This document shows positions 1 through 6,273 of a stretch of DNA of 29,792 nt, one piece after another. The translations under genes were made by a program, and so were the position numbers. The notes below the pieces were generated by a model. That model searched no databases and had not been told where the DNA came from. It saw only the letters and a list, made by a program, of their open reading frames with translations. Source of the stretch: DATKXU01 sp035528905 (GTDB taxonomy: Bacteria; Armatimonadota; UBA5829; DTJY01); assembly GCA_035528905.1 (NCBI GenBank), contig DATKXU010000029.1, positions 1 to 29,792 on the forward strand, in the 5' to 3' direction. Positions within the stretch are counted from its first letter, which is position 1, and every line of letters starts with the position of its first letter.

Positions 1-63
1 AAGATTGCCGGGCGCAAGAGACAACGAACAGTCACCCGCAACAGTGCTCTGCAAGTAGTATAA

Positions 64-139
64 TGGTGCCGGGACGCAGAATCGAACTGCGGACACGTGG
101 ATTTTCAGTCCACTGCTCTACCAACTGAGCTATCCCGGC
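64..139 (-). tRNA. tRNA-Phe (GAA)
   Basis: Read on the minus strand this is a full cloverleaf. The 7-bp acceptor stem (GCCGGGA with TCCCGGC), U8-A9, D-arm, an anticodon stem-loop with CTGAAAA giving anticodon GAA, the T-loop GTTCGATTC and an encoded CCA end are all present. It is the last gene of a Val-Asp-Phe tRNA operon transcribed toward the window start. Confidence 0.96.
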
Positions 140-147
140 GCGGCAGG

Positions 148-247
148 GAGTACAAAGCGCAAAGTACAGGGTACGAAGGCACTTACCTGCGTGGTCCCGC
201 GCCGACCGCGCCAGGCAATCTCTGTACTATGTACTCCATACTCAAAC
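148..247. repeat. Inverted 7-nt-phased arrays in the Asp-Phe tRNA spacer
   Basis: The spacer holds five 7-nt units of the type RAGTACA at 148-182 (gagtaca, aagcgca, aagtaca, gggtacg, aaggcac). A GC-rich core lies at about 183-220, and reverse-oriented units follow at 221-247 (tctgtac, tatgtac, tccatac). The two arms are complementary in consensus, so the spacer RNA could fold into an imperfect hairpin. The function is unknown; possibilities are an RNA-processing signal or a small palindromic mobile element. Confidence 0.6.
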
Positions 248-325
248 TGGCGGGGATGACGGGACTCGAACCCGCGGCCTCCTGCGTGACAGGCAGGCGC
301 TCTAAACCAACTGAGCTACACCCCC
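248..325 (-). tRNA. tRNA-Asp (GTC)
   Basis: On the minus strand the acceptor stem GGGGGTG pairs with CATCCCC (one G-U pair), followed by U8-A9. The anticodon stem CCTGC/GCAGG carries the loop CTGTCAC, anticodon GTC. The discriminator is G73, as is usual for tRNA-Asp, and CCA is encoded. The 5' end is set at 325 rather than 327 because this places U8-A9 and G73 correctly. Confidence 0.95.
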
Positions 326-336
326 GCGCCGCCGTA

Positions 337-458
337 TAGTACAAAGTATCAAGCACCAAGTACAAAGACAACGCCAGCCGCCTCTCAGTCACCAGCCCTC
401 GCCGATGGACCGACCGTTCTACTCTTCGTACTATGTGCTATGTACTTTGTACTTCCGG
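337..458. repeat. Inverted 7-nt-phased arrays in the Val-Asp tRNA spacer
   Basis: Five forward 7-nt units lie at 337-371 (tagtaca, aagtatc, aagcacc, aagtaca, aagacaa). A core of about 50 nt follows, then five reverse-oriented units at 424-458 (cttcgta, ctatgtg, ctatgta, ctttgta, cttccgg). The layout matches the other tRNA spacer (148-247), but the core sequence differs. The arms could pair into a long imperfect hairpin in the tRNA precursor. Confidence 0.6.
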
Positions 459-468
459 GTACTTCCAC

Positions 469-544
469 TGGTGGGCGAAACAGGGCTCGAACCTGTGACC
501 TCTTCCTTGTAAGGGAAGCGCTCTCCCAGCTGAGCTATTCGCCC
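469..544 (-). tRNA. tRNA-Val (TAC)
   Basis: On the minus strand the acceptor stem GGGCGAA pairs with TTCGCCC, followed by U8-A9. The anticodon stem-loop CTTCC-CTTACAA-GGAAG gives anticodon TAC. The T-arm contains GTTCGAGCC, the discriminator is A, and CCA is encoded. It is the promoter-proximal gene of the three-tRNA operon. Confidence 0.95.
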
Positions 545-679
545 TCGGCCTTAGGTCTTTGCCGAGCACGCTTCGCCGCAGGACTGAAGTATAGCAGGAA
601 CCCATCCCGCTGTCAACGCAAAAAACAGGTGTTTCCACCTGTTCCGCACTGCGCACCGGCAACCGTTTTCGACGAGATC

Positions 680-708
680 AGTATACCATCCGACGCCTGG
701 CATGTCAA
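680..708 (-). promoter_or_regulatory. Near-consensus sigma-70 promoter of the tRNA operon
   Basis: Read on the minus strand, TTGACA (708-703) is followed by a 17-nt spacer and TATACT (685-680). The -35 box is perfect and the -10 box matches 5 of 6 positions. Transcription would begin near 673 and run into tRNA-Val about 130 nt downstream, as expected for a strong stable-RNA promoter. Confidence 0.85.
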
Positions 709-750
709 GTAATCGAGGTGATGCGGAAGGGAAGGGATCCATCCGCCTTC

Positions 751-778
751 GTCCCGATCCGCCTGAGGCGGACGGGAC
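751..778. repeat. Palindromic hairpin with GTCCCG and TCCGCC arms
   Basis: GTCCCG, a bulged A, TCCGCC, the loop TGA, GGCGGA and CGGGAC form a 12-bp stem. The inner 15-nt palindrome (TCCGCCTGAGGCGGA) recurs exactly at 6190-6204, and the outer GTCCCG/CGGGAC arms recur at 20600-20617. It looks like a dispersed intergenic palindrome rather than a terminator, because no T-tract follows. Confidence 0.6.
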
Positions 779-800
779 TATGGCGGACAAGGGGGTCAAG

Positions 801-856
801 GGATCCAGGGTTCCAAGTTCCAAGTTTCAGGTTGGGAGTTCGAAGTTGGACGTTTC
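801..856. repeat. 7-nt-phased tandem array (RAGTTSS type)
   Basis: Eight consecutive degenerate 7-nt units are visible: ggatcca, gggttcc, aagttcc, aagtttc, aggttgg, gagttcg, aagttgg, acgtttc. A closely similar array in nearly the same order lies at 23194-23249. The array overlaps the 3' end of the small ORF at 827-991. Confidence 0.65.
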
Positions 857-991
857 CGCGGCGGACTGGATGAGCGTGTTCGCCACATAAGTCGGATTGG
901 TCGCCAGCGGATCGGCGATGGACTCCACGTCGAAGCCGCGGTCGTAGAGCCTGATTATTTGCTGCTTCTTGGTTACTCCAGGTTTCTCCAT
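827..991 (-). CDS. Small helix-turn-helix-like protein (54 aa)
   Basis: This short minus-strand frame starts MEKPGVTKKQQ and continues IIRLYDRGFDVESIADPLAT, then NPTYVANTLIQSAAE. The pattern, a helix, 'RG(F/V)DVxxIA', then a second helix introduced by 'NPTYV', resembles small homeodomain-like HTH proteins in which the second helix contacts DNA. The last ten or so codons run through the 7-nt repeat array at 801-856, so the tail may be repeat-derived or the gene truncated. No strong Shine-Dalgarno sequence is visible before the ATG. A real but decaying or minor gene seems more likely than chance, because the helix pattern is coherent. Function as a DNA binder is inference only. Confidence 0.42.
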   Translation of the reverse strand: MEKPGVTKKQQIIRLYDRGFDVESIADPLATNPTYVANTLIQSAAETSNFELPT

Positions 992-1465
992 GGCGCGCTA
1001 TCATATTTACCCCAAACCCGGGAACATTGCTGGGATTCGAGTCGTATAGAAAGTAGGATAGGTTGCGAGAACCTTTTCTCCTTTCCGTAAGCATCATTCC
1101 GAAGGCTGGGGCTGTCAGTCTTGACGGTGCCCGAAAATTGGCAGCCTCAGCGACCTCCCGATGGCCCCGCTGGCGAGCCGTTCAGCCAGCGGGGCTCTTT
1201 TTCGCCTAGTCTACCGCCAGCTCGGGTGACAGGCGTTGCTTGCGAATCTTCGCTTCCCTGACCCGTCCGCATTCATGGTCCAGATCGAACTGTATCGAGA
1301 TATGGTCGCGAAGTTTTCCGGATGCTCGAACCCGGAATGACCTGAGATGATCCTGCCGTGCCCAGGGCGGGATCAGATTGGAACCGTGTCGAGAACGCGG
1401 GGTTGGCACGAATCATGCACCTCCACATTATAGTAACGAGTCTGAAGGAGGTCGGAGCGTTCGAC
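992..1465. other. Gene-free stretch with an orphan terminator
   Basis: No convincing protein-coding gene is visible over these 474 bases. A strong plus-strand intrinsic terminator sits at 1164-1202. The sequence just upstream (about 1090-1160) has short complementary segments such as GGCTG/CAGCC, so a short non-coding RNA ending at the terminator is possible. The 67-codon minus-strand frame at 1206-1409 has no ribosome site or family resemblance and is not called. Confidence 0.4.
1164..1202 (+). terminator. Intrinsic terminator, orphan
   Basis: A perfect 11-bp stem (GCCCCGCTGGC at 1164-1174 with GCCAGCGGGGC at 1185-1195) has a 10-nt loop and is followed by TCTTTTT. The orientation is plus, yet no plus-strand gene lies upstream within the window; the genes and tRNAs before it are on the minus strand. 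Confidence 0.85.
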
Positions 1466-2083
1466 GTGCTGCGTTATATTCGACGGGTGACTGCATTTCC
1501 CCTGGCGATTCTCCTCGTAATCGCCGGCAGTCCAGCAATCTCGATCGCGGATTGGCTCTATGACGGCAGCCCGATCTCGATCTACGGCGCAGCCCTTGGC
1601 CAGGGACAGTCCACGGATATGGTCGCACAGCCAATACAGTTCTCGCAGAAGGTGGAAGTTACCGAGATTGGCGTGGCGATTGCTCAGGGGCAGGACCCGA
1701 ATCACGTGGGCTTCAGGGTCATGCTCGCGGGGGATCCTTTGAATCTCGGCCCGACGACGTTGGGAAGTTGGAACGTGCGGCCCGTCGAAGGTCCTATCCT
1801 GGCATTCGCATACTTCCCAGTGACGCCGATGGCGCTGCAGGCCAATTGCTTCTACTACGTGGTCTTTGCTCCGGGGGACTCGGAATTCCTGGGGGCTGTA
1901 GCGTTTGCCTATCAGGGGTACGCCGGGCTTGCTACAAAGGACGATGGACAGTCCTGGTTTCAGGCGAACCCATTTGGGGTGCGCATAGGCGGTGCAGTCG
2001 TGCCGGAGCCTGGAGGTGTGCCGATACTCGCCTCCGGTTGTCTGCTGCTGTTTACCTCTTTGAGACGTCGGCGCCAAGGCTGA
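1466..2083 (+). CDS. PEP-CTERM sorting-signal protein (205 aa)
   Basis: A secreted surface protein. The N-terminus has basic residues followed by a hydrophobic segment (FPLAILLVIAGSPAISIA), a signal peptide cleaved before DWLYD. The middle is a beta-rich, Gly/Pro-rich domain with no catalytic motif that I recognise. The C-terminus has the PEP-CTERM triad: VPEP, a hydrophobic segment (VPILASGCLLLFTSL) and an Arg-rich end (RRRRQG). Such tails are processed by an exosortase at the inner membrane; no exosortase gene lies in this window. GTG at 1466 is chosen because it starts just before the signal peptide and follows a purine-rich AAGGAGG/CGGAG stretch (1445-1457); the spacing from AAGGAGG is long. 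An in-frame ATG at 1415 would add 17 residues. The ligand or role is unknown. Confidence 0.8.
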   Translation: MLRYIRRVTAFPLAILLVIAGSPAISIADWLYDGSPISIYGAALGQGQSTDMVAQPIQFSQKVEVTEIGVAIAQGQDPNHVGFRVMLAGDPLNLGPTTLGSWNVRPVEGPILAFAYFPVTPMALQANCFYYVVFAPGDSEFLGAVAFAYQGYAGLATKDDGQSWFQANPFGVRIGGAVVPEPGGVPILASGCLLLFTSLRRRRQG

Positions 2084-2165
2084 GCCACAGGATGTCCTCG
2101 ACTCGAGCCTCGGGGTTTTGGATTTGTGCTTGCAGGGTATCGAGTGAGGTGGAGGGTTTGCCCCC

Positions 2166-2843
2166 GTGGCTCCAGTAAGAAGCATCCTCTTCGTCGCCAT
2201 CGTGTGCCTGGTATGGGAGCTTTTCGCCGCTGGCTCTGCCGATGCCGCGCGTCCGCTTGTTTCGCCGTCAGAGGAAACCGCTCCGGACGACGGACACCGG
2301 TTCGATTTAGTCAGGCCAGGTTCTCAGTCGGCGGTTCCGTCAGGGCCTCATGGGAACTACCTCGCCAGCGGCAAGCTCGTTAAGTACGAAATCCGCTACA
2401 TGTCGCCGAAAGCCGAGGAAGTCTATCTCCTCTGGGCGCTTGACAATTGGCAGGCGCCGGATAAGTCGCTCTGGCCCCCTGGATCCATCGCCAAGAAGCA
2501 GTATCCTTACTCCAAGATGCGCAAGAATGGATGCGAGTTCGTGATTTCCCTGAGCGTTCCAGAGGGAGCGACGCTGGACTACTGCTTCAACGTGCTCATC
2601 GCTTCCGAGGGAGTGGACATTTGGGACAGTAACGGGGCGGCGCATCGGGATTACCACAGCAAGGTTGCTGCGAATGGGGCGGCTGTAGTTCTAGCGCAGG
2701 GCTACTCCGCAGGTCGGAAGCAGGTATCCTCCGGCAGGGCGGCCTCATCAGTGCCCGTCCGGATTATCCTGCCGTCAATCGCTGTGTCTCTGATCGCACT
2801 TGTGGGTGCAGTCGTCTGGCGCACAAGGTCCAAAGTTGTGTGA
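2166..2843 (+). CDS. Membrane-anchored carbohydrate-binding-module protein (225 aa)
   Basis: An exported, membrane-held protein. Residues 1-27 form a signal peptide (hydrophobic FVAIVCLVWELFAAG, Ala-rich cleavage region). Residues of about 65-175 form a beta-sandwich resembling starch-binding CBM25/26/53-type modules: 'VKYEIRYMSPKAEEVYLLWA', 'NWQAP' and a closing 'DIWDSNGAAHRDYHSKV'. That pattern (aromatic-rich strands ending in 'nNG..DY') is known from alpha-glucan-binding modules. Residues of about 198-218 are a single transmembrane helix followed by a basic tail, so the module faces outward. GTG at 2166 follows GGTGGAGGG with a 9-nt spacer. It lies 80 nt after the PEP-CTERM gene on the same strand and may be co-transcribed. 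No catalytic domain is attached. The family assignment is by pattern and moderately sure. Confidence 0.75.
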   Translation: MAPVRSILFVAIVCLVWELFAAGSADAARPLVSPSEETAPDDGHRFDLVRPGSQSAVPSGPHGNYLASGKLVKYEIRYMSPKAEEVYLLWALDNWQAPDKSLWPPGSIAKKQYPYSKMRKNGCEFVISLSVPEGATLDYCFNVLIASEGVDIWDSNGAAHRDYHSKVAANGAAVVLAQGYSAGRKQVSSGRAASSVPVRIILPSIAVSLIALVGAVVWRTRSKVV

Positions 2844-2869
2844 AGCCGCTTAGCGCCCGCGTCTTGATC

Positions 2870-3277
2870 TCAGACTCGCCTGAGTATGTGGAACGCCGAA
2901 GCCTGCAGGGCCGTGAACAGGAGTGCAAGGAGAATCAAACTCACCGCCTTGCCCGATTCCATCAGGCGTCTGCCGTGTGCGTCCTTCGGCGAGAACATCG
3001 CAAGCACCAGCACGGCTATCTCCGCCCCAGGGAACAGGAGAAACACGAGCCACGATGGCACAGTATTGTACGGTACTGCTGAGCCGGCCCAGCCTGATGG
3101 GATTCGCTCAGGGAGTAGCGGATAGACGACGATTGCCATTATGATCTGTGCCACCAGGCCCAAGATGATGACCCACAGAGATATCCGGAACGCCGCGCGC
3201 GTCGGCCTTGGCTCCCTAGTCGGATGTGGCTTTTCTATGTCCGGTAGTCTGCGAGCGCTCTTCTTGCGTTTCGCCAT
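2870..3277 (-). CDS. DUF1648-like integral membrane protein (135 aa)
   Basis: A small inner-membrane protein with a basic, proline-rich cytoplasmic N-terminus (residues 1-30). Three hydrophobic helices follow, at about 31-53 (LWVIILGLVAQIIMAIVV), 74-95 (WLVFLLFPGAEIAVLVLAM) and 108-127 (AVSLILLALLFTALQASAF). The segment 'YPLLPERIPSGWAGSAVPYN' after helix 1 matches the DUF1648 signature (LP..IP.HW...G). DUF1648 proteins include the SdpI immunity-protein family, but this one is shorter and has no further domain. It is convergent with the carbohydrate-binding gene and ends 26 nt from it. A -10-like TATTAT lies upstream on the minus strand. Function unknown. Confidence 0.75.
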   Translation of the reverse strand: MAKRKKSARRLPDIEKPHPTREPRPTRAAFRISLWVIILGLVAQIIMAIVVYPLLPERIPSGWAGSAVPYNTVPSWLVFLLFPGAEIAVLVLAMFSPKDAHGRRLMESGKAVSLILLALLFTALQASAFHILRRV

Positions 3278-3382
3278 GATTTACCCCGCGGGATAATGAA
3301 TTACCATTGATAATACTTCATCTCAGGCCGGGAATGTTCCTTCTGTGCGCCATGCGTCGCGGAATTTGGACACAATCTCGTA

Positions 3383-3412
3383 TTGACAGCCGGGGGCCGT
3401 GTCGAGTACGCT
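3383..3412 (+). promoter_or_regulatory. Candidate sigma-70 promoter for the radical SAM-GNAT genes
   Basis: A perfect TTGACA (3383-3388) is followed by an 18-nt spacer and TACGCT (3407-3412), a poor -10 with 3 of 6 matches. It is the best promoter-like site before the radical SAM gene, about 200 nt upstream. Confidence 0.4.
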
Positions 3413-3496
3413 ACGATTGTCAGGCTATCTCACCGCACGTGTTGCCGGGAACTCGCAGGAGGGCAGCGGACGTGACGCCCGCGGCCACTTCCCCCT

Positions 3497-3607
3497 GTGT
3501 TCGAAGTTCGTAGGCTATATCAGGAGGTTCCCGAACCCGATGGTGCCAAGTCCAAGGTGTCGTGGGACCTGATGATCAGGAAGGAAGACTTCTTGAAAAG
3601 GGGCTGA
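3497..3607 (+). CDS. Short open frame before the radical SAM gene (36 codons), uncertain
   Basis: From a GTG at 3497 the frame reads VFEVRRLYQEVPEPDGAKSK and then VSWDLMIRKEDFLKRG before TGA. The residue pattern looks protein-like: alternating charged and hydrophobic residues, no runs. The stop lies only 6 nt before the radical SAM ATG, a spacing typical of coupled genes. No good ribosome site precedes the GTG, and a stop at 3473 closes the frame upstream. It could be a peptide substrate, a leader, or the remnant 3' end of a lost gene. It has no Cys-rich or Gly-rich core that would mark a typical RiPP precursor. Confidence 0.3.
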   Translation: MFEVRRLYQEVPEPDGAKSKVSWDLMIRKEDFLKRG

Positions 3608-3613
3608 CCGCGA

Positions 3614-4723
3614 ATGCCCGTTATTCAATCCCGAGAGATAGGAATCGCGCTTGACATGCGCGGCTGCCCGAATCGCTGCCGCCACTGCTCGCTGGGATCA
3701 CATCCGAACGGCAATATGACCGAGGATGACCTGCGCTGGGCTGTGGCTCAATTCCGAGATTACATCCAACAAGAGAAGCCTTTCATTGAGAGCTTGAAGG
3801 TTTCTTCCTGGATGCGAGAGCCGGACTTCTCGGATGACTATGAACGGCTTGCCGAACTCGAAGCCGAACTGGGCAACGGAAAGCCGAACCGCTATGAACT
3901 ATTGAGCATCTGGCGGCTTGCTAGGGACGAGAAGTATGCCGAGTGGGCGAAGAAGGTCGGCCCTGATACCTGCCAGATCAGCTTCTTCGGGATGGAGGAG
4001 ACCAACGACTGGTTCTACAGGCGCAGGGGAGCGTTTCAGGATTGCATCAAAGCGACTGAGCGACTGCTGGATGTCGGCATGAAGCCTCGCTGGCAGCTCT
4101 TCCTGACCAAGAAAATCATCCCCGAACTGGGCGACCTGCTCAACCTCATCGAACAGTTGAAGATCAAAGAAAGGATGCAGGGAGAGTTTGTCCTGTTCAT
4201 GCACCCGCCGGGTCTTGAAGGCGAAGGGATGAAGATAGCCCATCTAAGCGCAACTCTTGAGGACACGAAGCTGATCCCGGATGACATTACCGAATCCACA
4301 AAGAAGCACTTCGGCAAGGATAAGGTATGGGTCACGGAAGCGGAGTCGGTCTCGGAGTTCCTGTACAGTGAATCGGGATTAGCCCCTGCATACCCGTATC
4401 CCAGTCCCATGCTGTATTTCTTCATCATCTCCAACTGGGATGTGTACTCAAATATGGGGACACTCCAGCCCTGGTGGAAGCTGGGCAACCTGAAGAAGGA
4501 CTCAGTGCAGACCATCTTCGACAACTTCGAGAGCGACCGCATTCCTGCCTTGCGAGCGAACTACTCGGTCACAATACGGAAACTGGCCCAACGATACGGC
4601 GACCCGAACAGCCAGGCCGTGGTCAACTCCGTAGAGGCGAAATGGCTGGCGGACTATTGCGAAGAGGTGCTTAGGGGCTCCGCGGGCATGCAGGTTCATC
4701 AAACAGGAAGGAGCAGGCCATGA
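3614..4723 (+). CDS. Radical SAM protein, unknown substrate (369 aa)
   Basis: A cytoplasmic radical S-adenosylmethionine enzyme. The CxxxCxxC motif that binds the catalytic 4Fe-4S cluster lies near the N-terminus (C18, C22, C25 in RGCPNRCRHCSLG), with no preceding domain. The body (about residues 30-330) has the expected TIM-barrel pattern, including 'DTCQISFFGMEETNDWFYRR' and 'KPRWQLFLTKKIIPELGDLL'. The C-terminus has no cysteine cluster, so it is not a SPASM or twitch-type maturase. GGGG-rich AAAAGGGG lies about 10 nt before ATG 3614. Its stop overlaps the next gene's start as ATGA, so it is translationally coupled to the GNAT acetyltransferase. The substrate cannot be told from sequence; modification of a peptide, tRNA or small metabolite are all possible. 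Confidence 0.85.
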   Translation: MPVIQSREIGIALDMRGCPNRCRHCSLGSHPNGNMTEDDLRWAVAQFRDYIQQEKPFIESLKVSSWMREPDFSDDYERLAELEAELGNGKPNRYELLSIWRLARDEKYAEWAKKVGPDTCQISFFGMEETNDWFYRRRGAFQDCIKATERLLDVGMKPRWQLFLTKKIIPELGDLLNLIEQLKIKERMQGEFVLFMHPPGLEGEGMKIAHLSATLEDTKLIPDDITESTKKHFGKDKVWVTEAESVSEFLYSESGLAPAYPYPSPMLYFFIISNWDVYSNMGTLQPWWKLGNLKKDSVQTIFDNFESDRIPALRANYSVTIRKLAQRYGDPNSQAVVNSVEAKWLADYCEEVLRGSAGMQVHQTGRSRP

Positions 4724-5124
4724 TCCAGTACACAGATTCGCTAATAGGCATAACCGCCGACAACCTCCAAGGTTTCTTTGTAGGATGGCCGAATCCGCTG
4801 TCGCCTGAGACACATCTGAAGCTGCTCGAAGGCAGCGACCATATCGTGCTGGCGGTTGATGATGAAACCGGCGATGTCGTTGGCTTCGTCACCGCTATTA
4901 CCGACGGCGTCCTGAGCGCCTACATCCCGCTCCTTGAGGTGCTTCCAGGTTATCAGGGCAGGGGAATAGGCAAGGAGCTAACCCGAAGGATGCTCGACAG
5001 GCTCAGGGGATTCTACATGGTGGATACGGTGTGCGACCCGGAGCTTGTGCCTTTCTACGCGCGGTTTCGAATGGTCGCCGGGCACGCGATGATGCTTCGC
5101 CGTCGTCTTCAACCAGGCAGGTAA
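4720..5124 (+). CDS. GNAT-family N-acetyltransferase (134 aa)
   Basis: A compact single-domain acetyl-CoA-dependent acyltransferase. Motif A, which binds the CoA pyrophosphate, is clear at residues 74-90 (VLPGYQGRGIGKELTRR, with Q79-G80-R81-G82-I83-G84). The preceding strand 'DDETGDVVGFVTAITDG' and the late strand 'VCDPELVPFYARFRMVAG' match the fold. The start ATG overlaps the radical SAM stop codon by 4 nt, which ties it to that enzyme's pathway; it may acetylate the same substrate or its product. Both the pairing and the substrate are otherwise unassigned. Confidence 0.88.
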   Translation: MIQYTDSLIGITADNLQGFFVGWPNPLSPETHLKLLEGSDHIVLAVDDETGDVVGFVTAITDGVLSAYIPLLEVLPGYQGRGIGKELTRRMLDRLRGFYMVDTVCDPELVPFYARFRMVAGHAMMLRRRLQPGR

Positions 5125-5269
5125 AAGAATCCTATCCCACGACTGCTTGCGTTTAGCAAATCCGCCATGTGAGGCGAAAAAGTATATTGAGCTGAGAAGG
5201 AATTTCCCTTCTGGTCGAAGAACAGGCAGACGGTGTACGAAAAATCTAACCGGAAAGGAGGCGAGCGAG

Positions 5270-5356
5270 ATGACCCATAGCCGACTGATAACTCGACGGA
5301 ATCCCATTATGCTTGATGCATATCGCTCGCCTCGTTCCGGGAGGCGTCGGATGTAG
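5270..5356 (+). CDS. Short Arg-rich ORF upstream of a terminator (28 aa)
   Basis: The ATG at 5270 is preceded by a textbook AAAGGAGG (5254-5261) with 8-nt spacing, one of the best ribosome sites in the window. The product begins MTHSRLITRRNP and ends RSPRSGRRRM; 9 of 28 residues are Arg. It is followed after about 53 nt by an intrinsic terminator (5410-5449) and then the sigma-factor gene. This leader ORF-terminator-gene order fits translation-dependent attenuation, but a small basic peptide gene in its own right is equally possible. No family resemblance is seen. Confidence 0.5.
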   Translation: MTHSRLITRRNPIMLDAYRSPRSGRRRM

Positions 5357-5409
5357 CCGCTGAGGTCGTACCCTCGCAAACGTGCTTATCCGAATACAAC
5401 GAACGGTCC

Positions 5410-5449
5410 CGGGCCGCAGGCGAAATGTCTGTGGCCCGATTTGCTTTTT
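5410..5449 (+). terminator. Intrinsic terminator before the sigma-factor gene
   Basis: A 12-bp stem with two G-U pairs (5410-5421 with 5427-5438) and a 5-nt loop is followed by TTTGCTTTTT. It ends only 13 nt before the sigma-factor ATG, so upstream transcripts would stop just short of that gene unless the hairpin is disrupted. Confidence 0.75.
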
Positions 5450-5462
5450 CTAGGAGCTCGAG

Positions 5463-5999
5463 ATGAACCGCAGTATCGAACGGGCGATAGATGGAGACCC
5501 GTTAGCCATAGAAACCATAGTGGAAGCTCTGCGCCCCCGCATAGCTAGCATGGCCGCCTATTACGCCCGCTGCTGCGGAGAGGACGCGGACGACCTGCTT
5601 CAGGAGGCGTGGGTTGGTCTGCTGCAGGCACTGCCGGAAGTTGATCTGAGGATCGGCAGTCCGGAGCAGTATCTCATCCAATGCGCGCGCTGGCGCCTGC
5701 TGGACGCCATCAAACGCGCCCGCATTCGCCGATGCTATCCGCTTGAGGAGTCAGTCGCGGACTGCTTCTGTCGTTCTGAAGTGGATGCGGCGGTGGACAC
5801 GGCTTGCGTCTCGGAATTCCTGGCGCAGCTGAAGGCGACGCAGAGGGCTGTGCTCGACTGCCTGCTCGATGGACTCACCTGGCGCGAGGCCGGGCATACG
5901 CTCGGCTGCACATCCGCGAACATCGCCTATCACGTCCGCCAGATACGCCGGCAGTTTGTGGAGTGGCTCGTTGAATCCGCTTCCGAGGTCGAATTGTGA
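5463..5999 (+). CDS. Sigma-70-family RNA polymerase sigma factor, ECF-like (178 aa)
   Basis: A small alternative sigma factor that would direct RNA polymerase to specific promoters. Region 2 is recognisable at about residues 15-90: 'EDADDLLQEAWVGLLQALPE' is region 2.2-like and 'YLIQCARWRLLDAIKRARIRR' is region 2.4-like. Region 4 lies at about 122-166: 'LKATQRAVLDCLLDGLTWRE', 'AGHTLGCTSANIAYHVRQIR' is the helix-turn-helix. There is no region 1 or 3, as in ECF factors. TAGGAG precedes ATG 5463 by 6 nt. No anti-sigma gene with a membrane segment is adjacent; the neighbours are a short Arg-rich ORF and terminator upstream and small ORFs downstream. The cysteines in the linker (residues 91-115: CYP, CFC, AC) could be a sensor, but that is speculation. 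Confidence 0.8.
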   Translation: MNRSIERAIDGDPLAIETIVEALRPRIASMAAYYARCCGEDADDLLQEAWVGLLQALPEVDLRIGSPEQYLIQCARWRLLDAIKRARIRRCYPLEESVADCFCRSEVDAAVDTACVSEFLAQLKATQRAVLDCLLDGLTWREAGHTLGCTSANIAYHVRQIRRQFVEWLVESASEVEL

Positions 6000-6012
6000 C
6001 ACGATAGCGCGC

Positions 6013-6068
6013 AGTGATGGAGTATTGAGTCCCATGACCCATCACTCCAGTACTCCACCACTCCATAC
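6013..6068. repeat. Inverted 7-nt-phased array after the sigma gene
   Basis: Eight 7-nt units run agtgatg, gagtatt, gagtccc, then in the opposite sense atgaccc, atcactc, cagtact, ccaccac, tccatac. The switch at about 6033 makes the element self-complementary. It begins 13 nt after the sigma-factor stop. Confidence 0.55.
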
Positions 6069-6273
6069 GTATCAGCCGCAGATACTCTCGCGACGCGAGA
6101 GACTTTGGAGGCGCGCACATACTCTACGCCTCAGAGAGGAGGTGGGTGCACTGACCAAGAGCCTAGCACCCGCCCCGGGAGCAGGGCGGTCCGCCTGAGG
6201 CGGAAAGAATGCTCCCGCGGGTCGCCGGGGCTGCTGTCGCGGCGGCCCGCCCTCACTTGCGAAGGAGGCGACG
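6069..6273 (+). other. Structured leader upstream of the small frameshifted gene
   Basis: A hairpin CTCTCGC-GAC-GCGAGAG lies at 6085-6101. Further on, CGGGAGCA (6176-6183) can pair with TGCTCCCG (6210-6217) around the exact 15-nt palindrome at 6190-6204 that recurs at 758-772. There is no T-tract, so these are not intrinsic terminators. The combination is compatible with a structured 5' leader or a decayed dispersed element. Confidence 0.4.

Larger units (their letters stand above)
3278..3613. other. Intergenic region before the radical SAM gene
   Basis: The stretch lies between a minus-strand membrane protein and the plus-strand radical SAM gene. It holds a candidate promoter (3383-3412) and a short open frame ending at 3607. 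Nothing else supported was seen. Confidence 0.5.

Noticed and set aside
1206..1409. 67-codon minus-strand frame
   Set aside because: No ribosome site, Arg-rich composition, no recognisable domain, and its 5' end overlaps the PEP-CTERM upstream region.
1373..2200. 275-codon minus-strand frame
   Set aside because: Antisense of the PEP-CTERM gene; composition is basic and His-rich, typical of a shadow frame in GC-rich DNA.
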